Shown: positions 25,727 to 33,451, counted from the first letter of the stretch. The stretch: DNA of 64,000 bases from Natrialbaceae archaeon AArc-T1-2 (GCF_030273315.1 NZ_CP127174.1:1488001-1552000); one strand, 5' to 3'. The notes: generated from the letters alone by a model not told the origin. Program-made: numbers and translations.

Positions 25727-26986
25727 ATGTCATCGATACGAGCGACGAACGAATACGCACCGCCGACGAACGACGCAGACGAACCGCACGAGGTCGACAC
25801 GGATCCGGTCTTCCGGCGCTGCCAGGCGACGCTCGCGTACGCGAGAGAACGCGAATACGTCGGCTGGGATTACGCGGACGGGTTGAGCAGCGCGTACATC
25901 AAGCGACTGCCGTTCGAGAGCAAGCTCTTGAACCTCGTCGTCCAGGAGAGTATCAAGCGTGCGCCGATCAACCTGCGGCCGTACTTTCGGGTCGAGACGA
26001 AGCGCAACTACAAAGGGGCGGCGCTGTTCGCGATGGCGAATCTCGACGTCTACGCCCTCTCCGGCGAGCAACGGTACGCTCGAGAGGCCCGCGAGCTCGT
26101 CGAGTGGCTTCGCGAGGCGGACAACGACTGGTGTGACGGCTTCTGTGGCGGCGGGCACAGACATCCCTTGCAGGACCTCTCGAGCGACGGGGCGTCGACC
26201 CCGGGTGAGGTGTCCGGAATCGTCTCGACGTCGTACGCGGTCCAGGCGCTGTTGCAGGCCGCCGACGTGCTCGAGGCACCCGAGTACGCCGATCTCGCCC
26301 GGACGGCGACCGAGTTCGTCTTCGAGGAGCTCGCATACACCGACCGCGAGACCGGTGCCTGCATCGCCTACACCGCCGCGAACGGCTCGTCGAACGACGG
26401 CTCTCCGCCGTATACGCTCAACGCGAACGCCCTCGGCGCGCGGCTCTTGCTCGAACTCGCCGCGTACTTCGACGAACCGCAGTGGCGCGAGGCTGGCGAG
26501 AAAATCCTGGATTACGTGGCCGCGAAACAGACGGCGACCGGCGGGTGGATGTACACCGATCCGCCGACGGCGTCGCACCTCTCGATGGACAACTTCCACA
26601 ACGGGTTCATCGTCGAGTCGCTGCTTCGCCACCGGGAGCTGACCGACTCGAAGCGCTACGAGACGACCCTCGAGCGAGCGCTGTCGTTCTACCGGTCGGA
26701 GCTATTCGAGGAGGACGGCGCACCGAACTGGGACGAGTCGAGCGCGTACCCGCGGGACGTTCACGCGGCCGCACAGGGGATCATCACGTTCACCGAAGCT
26801 GGTGACCTCGAGTTCGCCCGCCGGATCGTCGAGTGGACGACCGACGCGTTGTACGCGGGGGACGGCCAGTTCTACTATCAACAGCGCCGGTTCTATACGA
26901 AGCGATTTACCCTGATGCGGTGGTGTCAGGCCTGGATGGCCTACGCGCTCTCGACGTACATGCGTGCTCGATACGGTCCGCTGTAA
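25727..26986 (+). CDS. Six-hairpin-toroid-like protein, unknown enzyme
   Basis: A 419-residue cytoplasmic protein without signal peptide. Repeated helical pairs with aromatic, Gly and His-rich turns (WLREADNDWCDGFCGGGHRH, YDY-like GWMYTDPPTASHLSMDNFHN, YQQRRFYTKRFTLMRWCQAW) fit an (alpha/alpha)6 barrel like AGE epimerases or unsaturated glycoside hydrolases. Some databases give such haloarchaeal proteins transport names, which the sequence does not support since there is no membrane segment. It lies 71 bases after the ATP-grasp gene and 160 bases before the FemAB-like gene. Its last codons and stop lie inside the left arm of a palindromic repeat element (26971-27094). Confidence 0.6.
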   Translation: MSSIRATNEYAPPTNDADEPHEVDTDPVFRRCQATLAYAREREYVGWDYADGLSSAYIKRLPFESKLLNLVVQESIKRAPINLRPYFRVETKRNYKGAALFAMANLDVYALSGEQRYAREARELVEWLREADNDWCDGFCGGGHRHPLQDLSSDGASTPGEVSGIVSTSYAVQALLQAADVLEAPEYADLARTATEFVFEELAYTDRETGACIAYTAANGSSNDGSPPYTLNANALGARLLLELAAYFDEPQWREAGEKILDYVAAKQTATGGWMYTDPPTASHLSMDNFHNGFIVESLLRHRELTDSKRYETTLERALSFYRSELFEEDGAPNWDESSAYPRDVHAAAQGIITFTEAGDLEFARRIVEWTTDALYAGDGQFYYQQRRFYTKRFTLMRWCQAWMAYALSTYMRARYGPL

Positions 26987-27094
26987 CGATTTACTGGTGA
27001 AACCACAAGACGGGTCGTGGTTTCGCGGCAATGACGTACAGCGGTCCGTAGACACGCCTAGAGCCCGTACGGGTTCCCGTACGGATCGCCAACC
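26971..27094. repeat. Palindromic intergenic element, family 1 copy A
   Basis: The left arm ATACGGTCCGCTGT (26971-26984) faces the right arm ACAGCGGTCCGTA (27038-27050) with one mismatch; a shorter inner stem (GTGAAACCAC / GTGGTTTCGC) lies between. A second perfect hairpin, CCGTACGGG-TT-CCCGTACGG, is at 27065-27084, followed by GCCAAC. The same two-hairpin plan with GCCAAC occurs at 49101 and 52104. The left arm includes the stop of the gene at 25727. Confidence 0.75.
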
Positions 27095-27146
27095 GTTCGG
27101 TAATGTGAGCGTAATTATGGGTCGCGCTCTGCAAGCGCCGACAACG

Positions 27147-28163
27147 ATGGCACTCGAGGTCACGCGTCTCGACACCGTCTCTCACGCGAACCGAAATCAA
27201 TGGAACAACGTCGTCGAACAGGCCGACCTCGGCTGCGTGTACCACCGCTACGAGTGGCTCCGGGCCGTCGAGGAGGGGACCGACCACGAGCCGAGTCACC
27301 TGTTGGTCTCGAAGAAGGGGAATCCGGTCGCGCTCTTTCCGAACTTCGTCACCGACCTCGGCCGGATCAAGCGGCTGAGTTCGATCCGACCCGGCTACGG
27401 CGGGCCGATCACGATGACCAACGAGGAAGAGACCCTCGAGTTGTTGCTCGATGCCGTCGGCGAGAGCTGTCGGGGAACCGTCCTCTACAACGAACTCCGG
27501 ACCTACGACCAGAACTACGTCCGGTACCACCACCTCCTCGAGTCGAAGGGCTATCGGCCGACGATCCTCTCGTGTCGGTTCACGCTGGATCTCACCCGGG
27601 GGTGGGACGCGCTGTTCGCCGAGATGGACAGCGAACGACGGCGGGGGATCAGACGTGGCCACGACTCCGACTTCGAGGTCGTCGAGGAGCGACTCACCGA
27701 GGCGGCCTGTCTCTCGTTTTACGAGGAGTACGAGACGGTGGCCGAACGCGTCGGGTTGCCGACGCTTCCTCGCTCGTTCTTTCGCGAACTGCCCCGCCTC
27801 GAGGACCGACTGGCGCTCTTTACGCTACGCGTCGACGGCGAGGCCCGCGGTCAGTACCTGTACCTGCTCGACGAAGAACAGTCGACGCTCCAGCACCTGT
27901 TTACCGGTGTCACGGAAGACCACTTCGAGTACCACGCGCCGGAACTCCTGCACGAACACGCGATCAAGTGGGGAATCGACGAGGGATACGAAACGTACGA
28001 ACTCCGGGGCTCGCCGCCGGATTTTCGAAACGGCGTCTTCCGGTTCAAGGAGTACTTCGGTGCGGAGACGATCCCGCTCGTCGTCTACGAACGGGGACGG
28101 CCGGCACCGGCGCTGTCGGTGTTGAACGTCGGCCGATCACTCTCGCGACGACTCGAGTCCTGA
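27147..28163 (+). CDS. FemAB/GNAT-like peptidyl or acyl transferase
   Basis: A 338-residue protein with the two-lobed GNAT fold of FemA/B/X. The N-terminal lobe has GCVYHRYEWLRAVEEGTDHE and KGNPVALFPNFVTDLG. The C-terminal lobe has LQHLFTGVTEDHFEYHAPEL and YETYELRGSPPDFRNGVFRF, the latter matching the GxxPxxxxxGxxxFK-type acceptor motif. Bacterial relatives add amino acids to cell-wall precursors from aminoacyl-tRNA; in an archaeon without murein the acceptor is probably another surface polymer (inference). The ATG at 27147 is preferred; an ATG at 27117 would add ten residues. Its last 27 bases overlap the 3' end of the convergent proline dehydrogenase gene. Confidence 0.8.
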   Translation: MALEVTRLDTVSHANRNQWNNVVEQADLGCVYHRYEWLRAVEEGTDHEPSHLLVSKKGNPVALFPNFVTDLGRIKRLSSIRPGYGGPITMTNEEETLELLLDAVGESCRGTVLYNELRTYDQNYVRYHHLLESKGYRPTILSCRFTLDLTRGWDALFAEMDSERRRGIRRGHDSDFEVVEERLTEAACLSFYEEYETVAERVGLPTLPRSFFRELPRLEDRLALFTLRVDGEARGQYLYLLDEEQSTLQHLFTGVTEDHFEYHAPELLHEHAIKWGIDEGYETYELRGSPPDFRNGVFRFKEYFGAETIPLVVYERGRPAPALSVLNVGRSLSRRLES

Positions 28164-29081
28164 GCCGGAGTCGCTGCCCGCTCCGTCGGTCGCGACCACA
28201 CCGGTTCGAGCCGCGTCGGTCCCGCTCGTCCCGGTGAACGACAGGACGTTCCCGGCGACTGCGCGTGCGGCGAACCCCGCGTTTCGTTTCACCCGGTTGA
28301 GCGCCCACCGCTTCCAGCGGGTGCCGTACGGCAGAAACTGCCAGACGTCGTACTCGGTCGCGAGCTCACGCTGGGTCTGCGGACGAACGCCCATCAGCAG
28401 CTGGAACTCGAGGTCGGCCTCGGCGTCTCCGGCGCGGTCGATCGCGTACTCGATCATCGCGGGATCGTGGGTGGCGACGGCGACCGTCCCCTCGACGCTC
28501 TCGAACGCTCGCTCGAGGAGTTCGCGGTAGGCTCGGTCGATGCGATCTGCGTCCGTGTAGGCGACCCCGGGCGGGCGCTCGTAGGCACCGCCTTTGACGA
28601 GACGTAGCTTTCCCGGGACGGACGCGAGACGCTCGAGGTCGTCGGCCGTGCGCTCGAGGTCAGCCTGCAGACAGACGCCGATCCGGCCGTCGGAGACGCG
28701 TGCGAAGCGTTCGTAGGCGTCGAGCGTGGCGTCGACCGTCGTGTGTGCTTCCATGTCGAGCCAGACGAAGACGTCGTGCTCGACGGCCGTCTCGAGAACG
28801 CAAGCGAGCAGGTCGCGAAACCGGACGGGACTGCACTCGAGCCCGAGCTGGGTCGGTTTGAGCGAGATCGCCGTCTCGCATCCGAGATCGGCGGCGGCGA
28901 CGTCTGCGATCAGCTGGCGATACTCCGCAGTGTCGGCCTCGGCGGTCGCCAAATCGTCGTGGTGTGAGCCGAGCAGATTGAACATCGGCTTGATGCCGTG
29001 GACCGTCTGCCGCCGGGCGTGGTCGATCGCCTCGGACGCCGTCTCGCCGGCGACGAAACGGTTCGCGACTGGCGGGAGCAT
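28137..29081 (-). CDS. Proline dehydrogenase
   Basis: A 314-residue FAD-dependent enzyme that oxidises proline to pyrroline-5-carboxylate. The TIM barrel shows SLKPTQLGLE, VWLDMEAHTTVDATL, LRLVKGGAYERPPGVAYTDA and HDPAMIEYAI. The C-terminal YGTRWKRWALNRVKRN carries the Arg pair that binds the proline carboxylate. It is a monofunctional short form, not fused to the P5C dehydrogenase, which is not seen nearby. It overlaps the FemAB-like gene tail to tail by 27 bases. A 48-codon membrane ORF ends 80 bases upstream on the same strand. Confidence 0.9.
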   Translation of the reverse strand: MLPPVANRFVAGETASEAIDHARRQTVHGIKPMFNLLGSHHDDLATAEADTAEYRQLIADVAAADLGCETAISLKPTQLGLECSPVRFRDLLACVLETAVEHDVFVWLDMEAHTTVDATLDAYERFARVSDGRIGVCLQADLERTADDLERLASVPGKLRLVKGGAYERPPGVAYTDADRIDRAYRELLERAFESVEGTVAVATHDPAMIEYAIDRAGDAEADLEFQLLMGVRPQTQRELATEYDVWQFLPYGTRWKRWALNRVKRNAGFAARAVAGNVLSFTGTSGTDAARTGVVATDGAGSDSGSGLESSRE

Positions 29082-29161
29082 GATCGTCGTTCCGACCGAT
29101 CGGGTGATAGTTAGTGTCTCGTTTCCGTTTCGACGGCCCGCGTTCGAAGCCGACGAAGCGG

Positions 29162-29308
29162 TCACTCGAGCGCCTCGAGCAGGATGCCGACGAGCTCGAG
29201 ATAACCGAGCGTCCCGACGACGACGACGCCGAGTGCGAGCAGGAACGGAACGATCGTCCGGACGTGCGCTCGGAATCGAACCGGGATCGGTTCGAGACGT
29301 CCGCTCAT
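29162..29308 (-). CDS. Small single-pass membrane protein, 48 aa
   Basis: A 48-residue ORF: a basic start MSGRLEPIPVRFRAHVRTIV, then a hydrophobic helix FLLALGVVVVGTLGYLELVG, then a short acidic tail. The pattern fits an inside-positive single-pass protein. The ATG at 29308 overlaps the stop of a 26-codon ORF (ATGA), which argues that both are translated. It is upstream of proline dehydrogenase on the same strand. I do not recognise a family. Confidence 0.55.
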   Translation of the reverse strand: MSGRLEPIPVRFRAHVRTIVPFLLALGVVVVGTLGYLELVGILLEALE

Positions 29309-29385
29309 GGGTTGTCTCCGCCCGCGTCCTCGAGGCCGTCGGGTGATTGTCGATCGCTTCGACGGGATGGGTCACTTTCTGGCAC
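29305..29385 (-). CDS. Tiny acidic/basic peptide, 26 aa, coupled to the next ORF
   Basis: A 26-codon ORF from GTG at 29385 reading MPESDPSRRSDRQSPDGLED, then AGGDNP. It is hydrophilic with no domain. Its stop shares ATGA with the start of the 48-aa membrane protein, a typical haloarchaeal coupling arrangement. Without that junction it would not be called. Confidence 0.35.
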   Translation of the reverse strand: MPESDPSRRSDRQSPDGLEDAGGDNP

Positions 29386-29536
29386 AGAACCGACGGCAAC
29401 ACCGCGGCACTTGAACCCTGGTCAGACGTTCAGAATCTGAAACGGCGTCAGACGTGCGTCAGACGGCTGGACGACCACGTTTTCGTCTCGTTGATAGGAA
29501 AACAGGTCGTTACGAACGGGGAAAAACCCTGTCCGG

Positions 29537-30115
29537 TCAGAACCCGAGGACTAGCGCCGAGACGCCGATGAAGATGACCATCCCGAAGACGTCGACGACG
29601 TTGGTGACGATCGGGATCGTCGTGTCGTCCGGGTCGATCCCCAGCCGGTAGGAGGCGTAGGTCGCGGCGAAGCTGAAGACGATCGCGATCACGGCCACCG
29701 ACATGCCGCTGACGAGCGAGATGAGCAGTAAGGTACCGAGTCCGAGCGGCGAGCCGATGACGGTGCCGACCAGATACGCGCCGATTGCGAGCGCGGTAAA
29801 GACCGTCACGGCGAGTGCCAGGATTGCGCCGACGTTCGCCCACAGCACCCGGTCTTTCGGGTCGATCGTCGTCGTTCCCAGGTGAAACCGGGTCGACAGT
29901 CGCGAACTCAAGATCGCACCGAGGTTGCCGCCCATGTCGACCATCGTCGGCACCATCACCGCCAGAAGACCGTACCGTTCGAGCATCTCCTCTGCACCCT
30001 CTAAAGTGATACCAGCCCAGAGGACGATGATCGAGAGCACGATTAGCAGCGGAAACATGTTGCCGACGATCGATCGCCAGTCCCACGTCCCGAGCGAGCC
30101 CTGGGGGACGACCAT
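29537..30115 (-). CDS. Half-size MgtE/SLC41-type divalent cation transporter, second subunit
   Basis: A 192-residue membrane protein equal to one MgtE/SLC41 membrane domain, with about five hydrophobic segments and no CBS or N-domain. Signatures are MVPTMVDMGGNLGAILSSRL after helix 2 and GIDPDDTTIPIVTNVVDVFG near the end, the residues lining the cation path in MgtE. Its ATG overlaps the stop of its partner gene by one base, so the pair probably forms one heteromeric Mg-type transporter. The cation is inferred from the family. Confidence 0.85.
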   Translation of the reverse strand: MVVPQGSLGTWDWRSIVGNMFPLLIVLSIIVLWAGITLEGAEEMLERYGLLAVMVPTMVDMGGNLGAILSSRLSTRFHLGTTTIDPKDRVLWANVGAILALAVTVFTALAIGAYLVGTVIGSPLGLGTLLLISLVSGMSVAVIAIVFSFAATYASYRLGIDPDDTTIPIVTNVVDVFGMVIFIGVSALVLGF

Positions 30116-30687
30116 CAGACGAGCACCCCCACGAGCGTGACCGCGAACAACATGAACAGCATGCCGAAGATGTCACCGAGCGTCGTCACGATCGGACCGA
30201 CGAGGTTGTCGGGATCGTAGCCGTACCTGAAGCCAGCGAAAATCAACGCGAGCAGCCCGACGATCATCACGACCGAGGTCAACAGGCCGGCGATCAGCAT
30301 GATGCCGACGAGTTCATAAAGCGCCGCAGGATCCTCCCAGCCTAACACGAGCAGTGCGAGCCAGGTGATCACGCCGATCACGATCGAGATGCCGATCCCG
30401 TTGACGAACGAGGCGATCACCGCATTCACGAGCCGGTCGTTGCGCTCGAACCGCGGCGGGATCAACCCCTGATGGAGCCCACTCGCGATGCGCCCACCCA
30501 GCGCGCCGTAGACGTTTCCACGCGTGGCGAGAAAGACGGGGATCATCACGAACAGCCCGGTGAATCGCTCGAGTTCTTCGACCATCCCCTCGAGAACGAT
30601 CCCGGCGAAGAGCCCGCCGGCGAGTGCGATCAAGAGGATCGGAAGCGCCTCGCGATAGATCGACCAGAACTCACCTCTGACGCTCAT
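30115..30687 (-). CDS. Half-size MgtE/SLC41-type divalent cation transporter, first subunit
   Basis: A 190-residue partner of the gene behind it. The membrane domain has IPVFLATRGNVYGALGGRIA after helix 2 and GYDPDNLVGPIVTTLGDIFG before the last helix, conserved positions for cation binding in MgtE/SLC41. It lacks cytosolic gating domains, so any regulation must differ from that of full MgtE. On the minus strand TTTAACAA lies about 25 bases upstream of the ATG, a likely TATA box, with an imperfect palindrome (ATTGG...CCAAT) just before the start. Confidence 0.86.
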   Translation of the reverse strand: MSVRGEFWSIYREALPILLIALAGGLFAGIVLEGMVEELERFTGLFVMIPVFLATRGNVYGALGGRIASGLHQGLIPPRFERNDRLVNAVIASFVNGIGISIVIGVITWLALLVLGWEDPAALYELVGIMLIAGLLTSVVMIVGLLALIFAGFRYGYDPDNLVGPIVTTLGDIFGMLFMLFAVTLVGVLV

Positions 30688-30901
30688 ATTGGGTAGTCGA
30701 CCAATTCCTTGTTAAAGGTAGCGTGAACGTGTGACTGACGCCCGACTGTGCCTCGAGCCGATTCGTCGTGCCGTCGCCGTCACGGCGTTCGACTGCTCCG
30801 ACGGCAAGCCGTCCGTCTGTGATCGACACCCATGTGAAGTAATACTGACAGTAGTACTAGAGGAAAACTGATTTTAGCCCCTTCTAATAACGAGCCACTG
30901 T

Positions 30902-31069
30902 ATGTTAGATACCAACCACAGCAGTCGAAACGGTACCGGTACGGCGACCGACGACGGCGATCACGAACACGGACCGACGCTCGAGGAACTGATTCTGGAC
31001 CTGCTCGAGGGCGAGTTCGCCGGCGTAATCGACTCACACACGCGAGGTGAGGTGTATGGAGGCCGGTGA
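30902..31069 (+). CDS. Small protein overlapping the start of mgtE, 55 aa
   Basis: A 55-codon ORF from ATG at 30902: a polar Thr/Asp/His start, then an amphipathic helix TLEELILDLLEGEFAGVIDS and a short tail ending RGEVYGGR. TTTTAG lies about 30 bases before the ATG, so the transcript start is at this codon, not at mgtE. It overlaps mgtE by 14 bases in another frame. It is either a real leader protein or what is left of the MgtE N-domain after a frameshift. Codon use matches the neighbours. Confidence 0.5.
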   Translation: MLDTNHSSRNGTGTATDDGDHEHGPTLEELILDLLEGEFAGVIDSHTRGEVYGGR

Positions 31070-32093
31070 TCGCGACCTCGAGTTCCACGCAGACCGCGTC
31101 GCCGAGATCGCCGACGACGAATACGTCGCCGTCACCCAGGACACGTTCGTCGAGATGGCGATCGAGGAGTTCCGGAAGTTCGACCCGGTCTCCGACGAAA
31201 CCACCGTCTACTACCTCTACGTCACGGACAACTACGGTCGGTTAGTCGGCGTCATGTCCCTTCGGGAACTGCTCAACGTTCCGGAGGACGACGTCGTTGA
31301 AGATCACATGGAGACGGACCTGTACACGATCGACGCCGACGCCGACCCAGAGTTCGCCGTCGACGAGATCGTCGAACGGGACTTCCCCGCGATGCCGGTC
31401 GTCGACGACGAGGGCGTCCTCGTCGGCGTGCTCCGAACCGACGACATGATCGAGGTCGTCGAGGAGGAAGCGACCGAGGACATCTTGAAGAGCGCGGGCT
31501 TTTCCTTCGCCGACGTCGAGGAGACCCGGAGTTCGCTGATCCTCGAGTCCTCGATCACGCGGATCCTCCGGCTCCGGCTGCCGTGGCTGATCGTCGCGCT
31601 GGCCGGTGGCTTGCTCGCCGGCGGCGTCATCGAGGCCTACGAGGACACCCTCGAGGCCGTCGTTGCACTCGCCTTTTTCGTGCCCGTCATCATGGACATG
31701 GGTGGCAACGTCGGCACCCAGGCGTCGACGATCTTCGTCCGCGGGCTGGCGCTCGGTCACATCGACGACCGGAACGCGATGAAACACTTCGCCCGCGAGG
31801 GGGTGATCGGCCTGCTGATCGGGCTCATCATCGGCGGCATCGGTGCGGGTGCGGCCTACGTCTGGCAGATGGACGAACCGTACGCCGTCGAGCTGGCGAC
31901 GGTCGTCTTCGTCGGCCTCGTCGCGGTCTGTGTCGTCGCGAGCGTCGTCGGCTACGTCATCCCGTGGCTCATGAACAAACTCGGCTTCGACCCGGCCGCG
32001 GCCTCGGACCCGCTGATCACCACCGTCAAGGACGTGACCGCGTTGCTGATCTACTTCGGCCTCGCGGCCGTCCTGCTGGCTGAGTTGCTGTAA
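31056..32093 (+). CDS. mgtE: MgtE magnesium transporter with CBS pair, lacking most of the N-domain
   Basis: A 345-residue transporter. After about 20 residues comes a CBS pair (DDEYVAVTQDTFVEMAIEEF to LVGVMSLRELL, and METDLYTIDADADPEFAVDE to LVGVLRTDDM), which in MgtE senses Mg and ATP. A linker helix and five membrane segments follow, with VPVIMDMGGNVGTQASTIFV and GFDPAAASDPLITTVKDVTA, the cation-path motifs. The usual helical N-domain of about 130 residues is missing. ATG at 31056 has GAGGTGAGGTGT just before it, a possible ribosome site; GTG at 31047 is an alternative. It lies downstream of the 55-aa ORF on one transcript. Confidence 0.9.
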   Translation: MEAGDRDLEFHADRVAEIADDEYVAVTQDTFVEMAIEEFRKFDPVSDETTVYYLYVTDNYGRLVGVMSLRELLNVPEDDVVEDHMETDLYTIDADADPEFAVDEIVERDFPAMPVVDDEGVLVGVLRTDDMIEVVEEEATEDILKSAGFSFADVEETRSSLILESSITRILRLRLPWLIVALAGGLLAGGVIEAYEDTLEAVVALAFFVPVIMDMGGNVGTQASTIFVRGLALGHIDDRNAMKHFAREGVIGLLIGLIIGGIGAGAAYVWQMDEPYAVELATVVFVGLVAVCVVASVVGYVIPWLMNKLGFDPAAASDPLITTVKDVTALLIYFGLAAVLLAELL

Positions 32094-32136
32094 ACTGCCC
32101 CGGCCGTTTTTCTTCCTGCCCATCGAACGCTCTCGC

Positions 32137-32571
32137 ATGAGTCACCACGTCCTCGTCCCCGTCGACGGCTCCCAGCCCGCTCGCGACGCGCTCGCGTTCG
32201 CGTGCGAACACTTCCCCGACGCTCGCCTGACGATCCTCTACGCCGTCGATCCGATGAGCGAGTACAGTCGCCACCGCACCGGATACGGCCGCGAACACGA
32301 GTACGATAACGAACGCGAGAAAGCCGAAGCCGTCCTCGAGGCCACACTCGAGGACGTCCCCGACGACGTCGACGCGGAGACGAGCCTCGAAGTCGGCTCG
32401 GTCGCGCGGACGATCGTCGAGTACGCCGACGCGGAAGATCTCGATCAGATCATCATGGGGAGTCACGGCCGCGAGGGACCGGCCCGGTACCTGCTTGGCA
32501 GCGTCGCGGAGACGGTCGTTCGCCGGGCCGGCGTGCCGGTGACGGTCGTCCGTACGGAAGACACCGCGTGA
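32137..32571 (+). CDS. UspA-family universal stress protein
   Basis: A 144-residue alpha/beta protein with the ATP-binding G-2x-G-9x-G(S) motif at its C-terminus (GSHGREGPARYLLGSVAETV). N-terminal HHVLVPVDGSQPARDALAFA is the first strand and helix. Universal stress proteins act as nucleotide-dependent regulators. It is 43 bases after mgtE on the same strand, so it may be co-transcribed. Its stop abuts the stop of the convergent crcB with no gap. Confidence 0.93.
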   Translation: MSHHVLVPVDGSQPARDALAFACEHFPDARLTILYAVDPMSEYSRHRTGYGREHEYDNEREKAEAVLEATLEDVPDDVDAETSLEVGSVARTIVEYADAEDLDQIIMGSHGREGPARYLLGSVAETVVRRAGVPVTVVRTEDTA

Positions 32572-32967
32572 TCAGACCGCGACAGCGATCACGACCCACG
32601 CGAGCCCGATCGCCGCGACGGCGACGAGCAGGTTCGCTGCGGCGACGGCGACGGCGAGTTTTCGGTCGCCGCGTTCCCAGATCTGGACCGTCTCGACGGA
32701 GAACGACGAGAACGTGGTGAACGAGCCACAGAAACCGATCCCGGCGAGTCGCAGCGTCGCGTCGTCGACGCCGGCGAACAACAGGGCTCCGAACAGGAAG
32801 CTGCCGAGGACGTTGACCGTAAACGTCGCCGCCGGGACGTCCTCCCAGCTCACGTACAGGTAGACCCAGTGACGAGCGAGCGCCCCGAACGCAGCGCCGG
32901 CACCGACGAGGTGAGTTGGCTCCGGCTCGAGTGCGAGCCCCATCGCGAACAGTGTGGCGTCGATCAC
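32572..32967 (-). CDS. crcB: CrcB/Fluc fluoride channel subunit, second copy
   Basis: A 131-residue membrane protein with four hydrophobic segments. NVLGSFLFGALLF and GFCGSFTTFSSFSVE are the Fluc signatures, the Phe/Ser/Thr track that passes fluoride. Its start overlaps the stop of the other crcB by four bases (ATGA). Paired crcB genes usually form a dual-topology heterodimer that expels fluoride. The pair lies downstream of a fluoride riboswitch (33372-33451). Confidence 0.94.
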   Translation of the reverse strand: MIDATLFAMGLALEPEPTHLVGAGAAFGALARHWVYLYVSWEDVPAATFTVNVLGSFLFGALLFAGVDDATLRLAGIGFCGSFTTFSSFSVETVQIWERGDRKLAVAVAAANLLVAVAAIGLAWVVIAVAV

Positions 32968-33356
32968 GGCCGATCACCGCCGGATATCCGGCGGGCGAGT
33001 TCCCGCCCGACCAGCACGCCCGCGATCCCCAGTCCGTAGTTGCCGGCGACGACGGCGACCGTCTCGAGTGGGCCGCCGGCGAGTGCCACCTGGGCGGCGA
33101 ACGTGCTGTAGGTCGTCAGCGAGGAGAGAAAGCCGGTCGTAAAGACCAGATTCGCCCGGCGATCGAGCAAGCCGGCGTACTGGGCCTCGTAGGCAAGAAA
33201 GCCGAGTATGGCGCTACCGAGGACGTTGACGAGCAGGATCGCCTGGACGTCCGGAAGCTCTCCGAGGGCGGCGTACCGGAGGTTCGCGCCGGCGAACGCG
33301 CCGACGGCGATCAGTGCGAGCGTCTCGAGTCGGACGAGTGGGTGATCGCGTGACAT
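32964..33356 (-). CDS. crcB: CrcB/Fluc fluoride channel subunit, first copy
   Basis: A 130-residue partner of the downstream crcB. VNVLGSAILGFLAYE and FTTGFLSSLTTYSTFAAQ are the fluoride-channel motifs. MSRDHPLVRLETLALIAVGA starts at 33356. The ATG lies 16 bases after a fluoride aptamer on the same strand, which chooses this start: any longer reading would run through the RNA structure. Fluoride binding to that RNA is expected to raise expression of both genes. Confidence 0.94.
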   Translation of the reverse strand: MSRDHPLVRLETLALIAVGAFAGANLRYAALGELPDVQAILLVNVLGSAILGFLAYEAQYAGLLDRRANLVFTTGFLSSLTTYSTFAAQVALAGGPLETVAVVAGNYGLGIAGVLVGRELARRISGGDRP

Positions 33357-33371
33357 GGCTGACAGTGGACA

Positions 33372-33451
33372 GGGACCGTCAGCCGAACGCAGTGGGTGTA
33401 CTGACAGTCTGACCCGTCGTCGGCGGTTGGGTCGGGCGGGCCCCATCGCCC
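33372..33451 (-). promoter_or_regulatory. Fluoride riboswitch (crcB RNA motif)
   Basis: On the minus strand the RNA begins GGGCGAUGGGGCCCGCCC, which differs by only one base from the first 18 bases of the crystallised Thermotoga aptamer as I remember it. Pairings: GGGCG with CGCCC (pseudoknot), GGGGCC with GGUCCC near the end (P1), and GCCGA with UCGGC (P2). ACCGCC and CGGCUGACGG match the conserved strands around P2. The P2 loop holds an extra hairpin of about 30 bases. It ends 16 bases before the first crcB ATG, so control may be translational. Confidence 0.88.

Noticed and set aside
27065-27084. Perfect hairpin as a stand-alone intrinsic terminator
   Set aside because: There is no T run after it and it recurs as the second hairpin of the family 1 elements, so it is treated as part of the repeat.
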